In this document: positions 6,915 to 11,722 of the stretch, in pieces
How positions within the stretch are numbered: the stretch's first letter is position 1
Layout of the letters: every line of letters starts with the position of its first letter
NCBI GenBank assembly: GCA_038329675.1
Contig: JBBQNE010000100.1
Coordinates: 1 to 11,722, forward strand
DNA from: JANXVY01 sp038329675
GTDB taxonomy: Bacteria > Pseudomonadota > Alphaproteobacteria > Rhizobiales > Hyphomicrobiaceae
Length of the DNA: 11,722 nt
Direction: 5' to 3'
Made by a program: the position numbers and the translations under genes
The notes under the pieces: generated by a model
Databases searched by the model: none
What the model was told of the DNA's origin: nothing
What the model saw: the letters and a program-made list of their open reading frames with translations, nothing else

Positions 6915-7456
6915 CGAGCCCACTATCGCCGGTAGCAACACCGGCATCGCCACTGCTACACCCTGTTGCACCTTTGCCAGCTCGACGCACAGGGCAAGTT
7001 GTTGCCGCTGAGCCGCGACGTAAGTTCGTCGTCTTCTCGCTCGACGAGCAGCACTATTGCGTCGACATTCTATCGGTTCGCGAGATCCGGATGGCCCAAA
7101 CCATCACTTATATCCCGGGCGCGCCAAAGCATATTTGCGGCGTCATAAATTTACGTGGCAGCATCGTTCCGGTGTGCGATTTGAGGGCTCGGTTCGGTCG
7201 GGGTGAGACCGTCCTAAAGCCAAGCCAACGGATCGTCATTACCATGACTGGCCGACGGCCAACGGGGCTGCTGGTCGATGAAGTGCTCGACATCGCGTCA
7301 ATCCTTGAAGTCGATATCTCGCCAATCCCGCACACACAGGACGCTACGGGATCACTATTCAAGGGCCTCATATCGACGCCGCAGGACGCGATGCTGATCC
7401 TCATCGATCTTGATCAAGTCATTGGCCCGCTTGACGATCCAGGTGAGAGCCCATGA
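6911..7456 (+). CDS. cheW: Chemotaxis coupling protein CheW
   Basis: A protein of 181 residues. The CheW fold spans about 37-175: FVVFSLDEQHYCVDILSVREI, the conserved IPGAPKHICGVINLRGSIVPV and CDLRARFG, then GLLVDEVLDIASI and FKGLIS. It links receptor tips to CheA P5 in the array. The first 36 residues are a Pro/Ala-rich, probably disordered extension that most CheW proteins lack. The start is well supported by AGGAG at 6898-6902, 8 bases upstream, and by the ATGA overlap with cheA. It overlaps cheR by ATGA at the other end. Confidence 0.94.
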   Translation: MTSPLSPVATPASPLLHPVAPLPARRTGQVVAAEPRRKFVVFSLDEQHYCVDILSVREIRMAQTITYIPGAPKHICGVINLRGSIVPVCDLRARFGRGETVLKPSQRIVITMTGRRPTGLLVDEVLDIASILEVDISPIPHTQDATGSLFKGLISTPQDAMLILIDLDQVIGPLDDPGESP

Positions 7457-8481
7457 CCGAGCCATCGAACAGATCATTGGTAACGGGCCCTCGCGACCGC
7501 TTTATGTCACGCGCACCCCACATGCCCGCTCAAGGCTACGGGCCAGCGTTGCGGGTCGGCTGCGGCGTTCTTGACCCTGCCACTCGTCAACATGGCGCGC
7601 ACAACCACAACGTCTCTGACACCCACTTGCCCATGCCGACGCTGCAACTCACCGATGCGCAGTTCCAATTCTTCGGTCGTCTGGCCTACGATCATGCTGG
7701 GATTGTCATCGCCGACTTCAAGCGCAGCATGGTGCTGCGTCGGGTCCTCCGTCGGGTCAAATCCCTCGATCTGAAGTCAATCGAGGCCTACTGCCGCTTT
7801 CTGAGCGGGCCCGCGGGTGATGCCGAAATCGAGCCCTTGATCAACGTGCTCACCACGAACAAGACGTCGTTTTTTCGCGAAAGCCACCACTTCGGACATC
7901 TGCGAGACGTCGCTCTCCCTGAACTGATCCGCCGAAAACGGATTGAGCACAGTACCCGGTTGCGCATCTGGTCGGCTGGCTGTTCAACGGGCGAAGAAGC
8001 TTGGTCGATTGCGATGAGCGCCATGGACGTGCTGACGGCGTCGGGCGGCGCCCACCTCAGTTTATTTGACCTCAAAATTCTTGCAACAGACATCGATACC
8101 GACGTCATCGCGAAAGCCCGAGCTGGCATCTACGAGACACCCGACATCGCTCCGCTGTCCAGCTCCGCCCAGGACCGCTATCTCAAACCGGCTAAAAACG
8201 CCGACGGCAGCTTTGTGATCGTCCCGGAGCTTAAGCGGCTTGTCACATTTAAGCCCCTCAATTTGCATGACGATTGGCCCTTCAGTGGGCCGTTCGACAT
8301 TATTTTTTGCCGCAACGTCGTCATCTATTTTGATCGGACTGCGCAACGAAAGCTGTTCGATCGCTTCGCTGGAATGCTCGCCAAGAACGGTATCCTCTAT
8401 TGTGGACATTCAGAGTCCCTTCATAGTCTGAGCGATCGCTTTCGCCCCATTGGTCGCAGTATTTATGAGCGCATCGCATGA
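7453..8481 (+). CDS. cheR: Chemoreceptor glutamate methyltransferase CheR
   Basis: S-adenosylmethionine-dependent methylation of receptor glutamates, the adaptation arm opposed to CheB. The N-terminal helical domain (about 64-160) includes LTTNKTSFFRESHHF. The Rossmann methyltransferase domain has SAM motif SAGCSTGEEAW (174-184), acidic motif ILATDID (209-215) and FCRNVVIYFD (285-294). The ORF from ATG 7453 encodes 342 residues, about 60 more than usual. The extra N-terminus has no recognisable domain. The start has AGGTGAG at 7441-7447 and the ATGA overlap with cheW. An internal start at ATG 7633 would give the usual size (282) but has no visible ribosome site. The neighbouring receptor ends in DWKQF, so CheR is expected to dock there. 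Confidence 0.93.
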   Translation: MTEPSNRSLVTGPRDRFMSRAPHMPAQGYGPALRVGCGVLDPATRQHGAHNHNVSDTHLPMPTLQLTDAQFQFFGRLAYDHAGIVIADFKRSMVLRRVLRRVKSLDLKSIEAYCRFLSGPAGDAEIEPLINVLTTNKTSFFRESHHFGHLRDVALPELIRRKRIEHSTRLRIWSAGCSTGEEAWSIAMSAMDVLTASGGAHLSLFDLKILATDIDTDVIAKARAGIYETPDIAPLSSSAQDRYLKPAKNADGSFVIVPELKRLVTFKPLNLHDDWPFSGPFDIIFCRNVVIYFDRTAQRKLFDRFAGMLAKNGILYCGHSESLHSLSDRFRPIGRSIYERIA

Positions 8482-9566
8482 GGCCGATCCGCGTTCTTTG
8501 CGTCGACGATAGCGCGCTGACCCGTGGCTTTCTTCGCTTGACCCTCTCAGGCGACCCCTCGATCGAGGTGGTCGGCACGGCTGGCAATCCATTCGAGGCC
8601 CGCCAGCTTATCAAAGACCTCGAGCCAAATGTTCTGACGCTTGACGTCATGATGCCATTGATGAACGGATACGACTTTCTTGAACGGCTGATGCGATTGC
8701 GACCGATGCCGGTTGTGATGTTTTCATCGCTAACGCGGCATGGATCGGACGCAGCCGTTCGCGCGCTGTCACTTGGCGCCGTTGACGTCGTCGCTAAGCC
8801 GACACCGGGCACGCCCGACGATTGGCGTGCTACCGCCAACGAACTGATCGCTAGAGTGAAATCTGCTGTCCGGGCCAAGCCACAGTTTCGCGAGGTCGGG
8901 GCGATCGTTGCGCCGCAACGGCCTCCGCCGTCACGGGCGATTTGGCCATCGGGCCGCGTCGTTGCGATTGGAGCCTCAACGGGTGGTGTTCAGGCGCTCC
9001 GAACGACATTGCCGGAATTGCCTTTGGATTGCCCGCCGATTGTCATCGCCCAGCATATGCCAGCCTCGTTCACGCGATCGTTCGCCAATCGCCTCGATGC
9101 TACTTGCCGAATCGACGTTTGCGAGGCCGTTGACGGCCTCGAACTGCGACCTGGACTTGCGGTCATCGCACCTGGCAACCAGCACCTCGAAATCGAACGC
9201 AGCGGCGGCGTCTTCGTGTGCCGGCTGCGGGCGCGAGCCAAATCTCCAGGCGTCGCGCCGTCGGCTGATGTTCTCTTGCAATCCGTTGCGTTGGCGGCAG
9301 GCTCAGCTGGCGTTGGGATCGTTCTTACCGGCATGGGCCGTGACGGCGCACTGGGACTGGCTGCCATGAAGCGAGCTGGCGCCATGACAGCAACGCAATC
9401 AGCCGCGTCTTGCCTCATCTACGGGATGCCGAAAGCGGCCAACGACATCGGCGCAGCGCGCTACGAAATCGATTTGAAGCATTTGGCGACGTTCATCGTT
9501 GAAGCGCCATCGAAAGGCCGCGTCTTCTCAGCCGAATCGGAGGGTGGCCTCCTTGCCGCGCGCTAA
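8478..9566 (+). CDS. cheB: Chemoreceptor methylesterase/deamidase CheB
   Basis: A protein of 362 residues. The N-terminal receiver (about 3-130) has D10/D11, phospho-acceptor D56 (LTLDVMMP) and K107 (VAKPTPG). After a Pro-rich linker (140-158), the esterase domain carries the catalytic triad S167 (GASTGG), H193 (AQHMP) and D289 (GMGRDG). It removes methyl groups and deamidates receptor glutamines when phosphorylated by CheA. Two surface stretches are atypical: GVAPSADVLL, where enteric CheB has RHRPSVDVLF, and TQSAASCLI, where AQNEASCVV is usual. The catalytic residues are intact. The start overlaps the cheR stop (ATGA); the ribosome site is weak, consistent with translational coupling. Confidence 0.94.
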   Translation: MRPIRVLCVDDSALTRGFLRLTLSGDPSIEVVGTAGNPFEARQLIKDLEPNVLTLDVMMPLMNGYDFLERLMRLRPMPVVMFSSLTRHGSDAAVRALSLGAVDVVAKPTPGTPDDWRATANELIARVKSAVRAKPQFREVGAIVAPQRPPPSRAIWPSGRVVAIGASTGGVQALRTTLPELPLDCPPIVIAQHMPASFTRSFANRLDATCRIDVCEAVDGLELRPGLAVIAPGNQHLEIERSGGVFVCRLRARAKSPGVAPSADVLLQSVALAAGSAGVGIVLTGMGRDGALGLAAMKRAGAMTATQSAASCLIYGMPKAANDIGAARYEIDLKHLATFIVEAPSKGRVFSAESEGGLLAAR

Positions 9567-9569
9567 ATC

Positions 9570-10226
9570 ATGAGCGATGAAATCGTATTTTCTACGGCAG
9601 CAGACCTCGATCCCGACCTCGTTGATGGCGGCGACCCGGCGCGTCGACGTTATTTCGACAAGCGCCTCAATGCCATGGTCGTTTCGGTTTGCCAGGGGGA
9701 CTACTACGTCAGCGCGCGACCCAATGAGGTTTTGTCGACGCTTCTTGGCTCCTGCATCGCAGTATGCATGCGTGACGAGAAAATTGGCTGCGGTGGCATG
9801 AATCATTTTGTGCTGCCAACACAGGGCGCGAGTAGCACCGGGCCGTTTCCCAGCCCCGTACTGCGGTATGGAAGTTACTCGATCGAGCGACTGACCAACG
9901 ACCTCATCGCACGTGGCGCAAAGCGCGCTCGTTTGGAAATCAAAGTCTTTGGCGGTGCCAACATCATCTCTGGTAGCCGTAACTTTGGCCATTCCAACGC
10001 CGAGTTCGTGGAGCGCTACTTTGCCCGTGAGGGGTTACGGATCGCTGCCAAGGACATCCGCGGTACCGCTGCGCGACGGCTGCGGTATTTCCCGGTCACG
10101 GGCGCAGCGTTTGTCAGCTACAGTTCGGGGGCACCGGGGCGTGCGCTTGTCGAACGCGAAGCCGACGTTGCTCAGCGCCTCAATTATGACGGCGGCGGCC
10201 GACGCGTTGAAATCTTCGACCGCTGA
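9570..10226 (+). CDS. cheD: Chemoreceptor glutamine deamidase CheD
   Basis: A protein of 218 residues. The alphaproteobacterial CheD signature RRRYFDKRLN (25-34), then GDYYVS, is followed by the active-site region STLLGSCIAVCMRD with nucleophile C62, then CGGMNHFVLP with H79, and KVFGGANII. It deamidates specific receptor glutamines; in other bacteria CheD also binds the CheY phosphatase CheC, but no cheC is seen here. It starts 3 bases after the cheB stop with no clear Shine-Dalgarno, so it is probably translated by coupling. It is the last recognisable chemotaxis gene. In S. meliloti a second cheY lies between cheB and cheD; here the two abut. Confidence 0.93.
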   Translation: MSDEIVFSTAADLDPDLVDGGDPARRRYFDKRLNAMVVSVCQGDYYVSARPNEVLSTLLGSCIAVCMRDEKIGCGGMNHFVLPTQGASSTGPFPSPVLRYGSYSIERLTNDLIARGAKRARLEIKVFGGANIISGSRNFGHSNAEFVERYFAREGLRIAAKDIRGTAARRLRYFPVTGAAFVSYSSGAPGRALVEREADVAQRLNYDGGGRRVEIFDR

Positions 10227-10276
10227 ACGTCCACCGTGATTGCCGCTTCTCCTCCGTCATTGGCGCCTTGCGTTTT

Positions 10277-10304
10277 GGGCTGCGTGCTTCGTGCGCTGAA
10301 GCCC
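10277..10304 (+). terminator. Weak hairpin downstream of cheD
   Basis: GGGCT at 10277-10281 can pair with AGCCC at 10300-10304, with an inner GCG/CGC pairing and a small bulge. No T-tract follows it on either strand, so it is not a classical intrinsic terminator. It could stabilise the 3' end of the operon transcript. Confidence 0.25.
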
Positions 10305-10336
10305 TTGCGTCCGGCTGGGACTATCCCATTAAAATT

Positions 10337-10357
10337 CTCGCGACGGATTTTCGCGGG
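10337..10357 (+). terminator. Candidate terminator hairpin of the chemotaxis operon
   Basis: CTCGCGA (10337-10343) pairs with TCGCGGG (10351-10357), one pair being G-T, around a 7-base loop. It is followed by a mildly T-rich stretch (TTGCTCGTTT) and preceded by an A-run. It is the best terminator-like structure after cheD, but the stem is short and the T-tract interrupted. Confidence 0.35.
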
Positions 10358-10430
10358 TTGCTCGTTTGATGAGTATCGCGACGTTGCGCGTTGACGTTGC
10401 GATGATCTGCAACATCTGGAGACACCGCCT

Positions 10431-10661
10431 ATGATCCAGTCGCTCACCGTGGCGGCCGTCGCCGCGTTACTGCTCGCGACCGCCGCCGTTAGTCCAGCCG
10501 CGGCCGCACCGTTCCAATTACTACCTGCTCCAGCGACCACTGAAACCGGGTTGCAACTCGCCAGCGTTGGATACTGCCGCGCGTGGCGCATAGAATGCCG
10601 TGAACGTTGGGGCCTAGGGTCTTGGCGCTATCGGCGCTGTTTGCGTGTTCGCGGCTGCTGA
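10431..10661 (+). CDS. Small secreted four-cysteine protein, function unknown
   Basis: A protein of 76 residues. Residues 1-26 form a clear Sec signal peptide: MIQSLTVAAVAALLLATAAV, then an Ala-rich stretch with likely cleavage after an Ala near 25-26. The mature part, about 50 residues, has a Pro-containing linker, then a compact Cys/Arg/Trp-rich end: YCRAWRIECRERWG and RYRRCLRVRGC. Cysteines C49, C56, C70 and C76 (C-x6-C-x13-C-x5-C) could form two disulfides in the periplasm. GGAG at 10418-10421 lies 9 bases before the ATG. Small periplasmic proteins of this general kind occur in Rhizobiales, but I do not recognise a named family. It is separated from cheD by 204 bases and is probably a separate transcript. 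The signal peptide, ribosome site and ordered cysteines argue for a real gene. Confidence 0.72.
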   Translation: MIQSLTVAAVAALLLATAAVSPAAAAPFQLLPAPATTETGLQLASVGYCRAWRIECRERWGLGSWRYRRCLRVRGC

Positions 10662-10680
10662 CCTTACGGCGACCGACGGA

Positions 10681-10744
10681 TTGACGACAAGACTGGTCGG
10701 CGAAAAGACGGGTCGACGAAAAGATGGGTCGACGAAAAGATGGG
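10681..10744. repeat. Tandem array, four copies of a 16-bp unit
   Basis: Four adjoining 16-base units start at 10681, 10697, 10713 and 10729. The last two are identical (TCGACGAAAAGATGGG), the second differs by two bases and the first is more diverged. Each perfect junction contains the palindrome GTCGAC. It lies in the 109-base gap between the stop of the small secreted protein gene (10661) and the stop of the minus-strand permease (10771), so between two convergent genes. Its period equals that of the array at 2086-2181, and it shares a TGGGTCGA core with the reverse complement of that array. Confidence 0.9.
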
Positions 10745-10770
10745 CGGACCGACACATCCGCGTTCGCCCG

Positions 10771-11520
10771 TCACCGCATCAACAACCGGATCGCAACCAA
10801 GACGGTGACGACCACGATCACAGGACGAATGAGCCCCGCACCATGCTGCAACGCGAGTTTTGAACCCGTGTATGCGCCAGCCATCTGTCCGCACGCCATG
10901 GCGAGGCCTATGACAAACACGACTTGGCCTAGGAACAAAAACACAGCGAGGCTCGCAATGTTTGACGCCGTGTTCAAAAACTTCGTGTGAGCGGTCGCCT
11001 TGAGCAAACCCAATCCTGCGAATGCGACGAGGCCAGCGGTGAAAAATGATCCCGTTCCGGGACCAAAAATACCATCGTAGAAGGCTATCGGCGCCGCTAC
11101 AGCGATGGCAAAGATTGGCGCGGAAAAGCGCGCCTTGGTCGTCATTTCAGACGCTTTCGGGCCAAGCGCAAAGTAGAGCGCAATCGCGATCAGCAGCGCG
11201 GGCATGATCCGCGATAGGAAATGAGGATCAATCAGTCCAAGACACAGCGCGCCAGCCGCGCCTCCACTCAAACTGGCAGCAACCGGCCACTTAACGTCTG
11301 CAAAGTCGACCAAACCTGCTCTCCAGTACCGGTAAGCTGCCGTCAGCGAACCGAACGTCGATTGCAGTTTATTGGTTGCAACGGCTTCAACAGGTGGGAC
11401 GCCCGCCAGTAACAAGGCAGGCAATGAGATCAAGCCGCCGCCACCCGCAATCGAATCCACGACGCCAGCAACGAATGCTGCGGCCACAAGAAACATCAGC
11501 GACGACAATTCGAGTTCCAT
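10771..11520 (-). CDS. TauE/SafE (TSUP) family membrane permease, YfcA-like
   Basis: A protein of 249 residues made mostly of hydrophobic segments; I estimate seven to eight membrane helices. The family signature GVVDSIAGGGGLISLPALL (19-37), then TNKLQSTFGS (49-58), is at the N-terminus. The second half carries the matching DGIFGPGTGSFF (149-160) and HTKFLNTASNIASL, as expected from the internal duplication of TSUP transporters. Family members export or import sulfite, sulfoacetate and other sulfur-containing or organic anions; the substrate here is unknown. TCTCCT on the plus strand at 11524-11529 is an AGGAGA ribosome site close before the ATG at 11520. It lies 57 bases after the transaldolase stop on the same strand, so co-transcription is possible but no shared function is evident. 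Confidence 0.9.
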   Translation of the reverse strand: MELELSSLMFLVAAAFVAGVVDSIAGGGGLISLPALLLAGVPPVEAVATNKLQSTFGSLTAAYRYWRAGLVDFADVKWPVAASLSGGAAGALCLGLIDPHFLSRIMPALLIAIALYFALGPKASEMTTKARFSAPIFAIAVAAPIAFYDGIFGPGTGSFFTAGLVAFAGLGLLKATAHTKFLNTASNIASLAVFLFLGQVVFVIGLAMACGQMAGAYTGSKLALQHGAGLIRPVIVVVTVLVAIRLLMR

Positions 11521-11577
11521 CGATCTCCTGTGCCACGCCGTTGGCGCAACATTTTCCGGCCAGGACGCTGCCAGCCT

Positions 11578-11722
11578 CTAGCTGATCGTCTGGCCCGTCT
11601 TCTTCCAATCGGCGAGGAACGTTGCGAGGCCCGCATCAGTTAAGGGGTGCTTCACAAGCGATTTGAGAATCGCAGGCGGGATCGTTGCGACATCGGCGCC
11701 TGCGATTGCGGCGTCCTTGACG
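11578..11722 (-). CDS. Transaldolase / fructose-6-phosphate aldolase (TalC/FSA type), C-terminal part only
   Basis: The last 47 residues of a gene that runs in from the right edge; the stop TAG is at 11578-11580. The residues VKDAAIAGADVATIPP, then AILKSLVKHPLTDAGLATF, then LADWKKTGQTIS match the C-terminal end of the small (about 215 residue) TalC/FSA transaldolases. In those, the GA-x-VATIP strand is followed by HPLTD-x-G and FLADW. The enzyme transfers dihydroxyacetone units in the pentose phosphate pathway, or cleaves fructose 6-phosphate. The active-site lysine lies outside the window, so the two activities cannot be told apart. Confidence 0.85.
   Translation of the reverse strand, partial: VKDAAIAGADVATIPPAILKSLVKHPLTDAGLATFLADWKKTGQTIS

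Larger units (their letters stand above)
10227..10430. other. Intergenic region between cheD and the small secreted protein gene
   Basis: These 204 bases hold no supported gene. They contain two weak inverted repeats (listed separately) and a short direct repeat GACGTTGCG at 10380-10388 and 10393-10401. A promoter for the small gene at 10431 is expected here, but I could not identify one confidently. TGGAGA just before 10423 serves as its ribosome site. Confidence 0.5.

Noticed and set aside
10277..10304. Strong rho-independent terminator after cheD
   Set aside because: The stem is short and no T-tract follows on either strand. It is kept only as a weak hairpin.
10660..10894. Minus-strand ORF across 10664-10894 with repeated Phe/Ser/Pro motifs
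   Set aside because: Its repeats are only the translation of the 16-bp array, and most of it is another frame of the permease gene.

Overview
The window comes from a high-GC alphaproteobacterium, most likely a Hyphomicrobiales/Rhizobiales-type organism. The reasons are the order and style of the chemotaxis genes (MCP, STAS protein, cheY, cheA, cheW, cheR, cheB, cheD), the 'MAIRAQP' style of CheA, the form of CheD, and the absence of cheZ. No genus can be named from sequence alone.

Left part (1-2057): two divergent two-component genes share an AT-rich intergenic region. On the minus strand is a response regulator with a C-terminal helical extension, cut by the left edge. On the plus strand is a soluble PAS-HisKA-HATPase kinase that starts at 915, not at the upstream in-frame TTG. 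Neither has a DNA-binding domain in the visible part.

Middle (2248-10226): one tightly packed chemotaxis operon. The order is a transmembrane chemoreceptor ending in the CheR/CheB-docking pentapeptide DWKQF, a small STAS protein in the place held by cheS in Sinorhizobium, a single cheY, then cheA, cheW, cheR, cheB and cheD. Stop/start overlaps (TGATG or ATGA) link STAS-cheY, cheA-cheW, cheW-cheR and cheR-cheB, which points to translational coupling. Together they form a complete receptor-kinase-adaptation set: sensing (MCP/CheW/CheA), output (CheY), adaptation by methylation (CheR), demethylation and deamidation (CheB) and deamidation (CheD). There is no cheZ and no second cheY in the operon, so signal termination must rely on the STAS protein or on genes elsewhere.

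Right part (10227-11722): an intergenic stretch with weak hairpins, then a small secreted four-cysteine protein of unknown function. On the minus strand follow a TauE/SafE (TSUP, YfcA-like) permease and, just upstream of it, the C-terminal end of a TalC/FSA-type transaldolase cut by the right edge.

The most unexplained signal is a pair of short tandem arrays with exactly the same 16-bp period. One has six copies at 2086-2181, just upstream of the chemotaxis operon. The other has four copies at 10681-10744, just beyond it. In opposite orientation they share an 8-bp core, TGGGTCGA. The rest of the window is mostly canonical chemotaxis; I see no clearly new enzymatic system.
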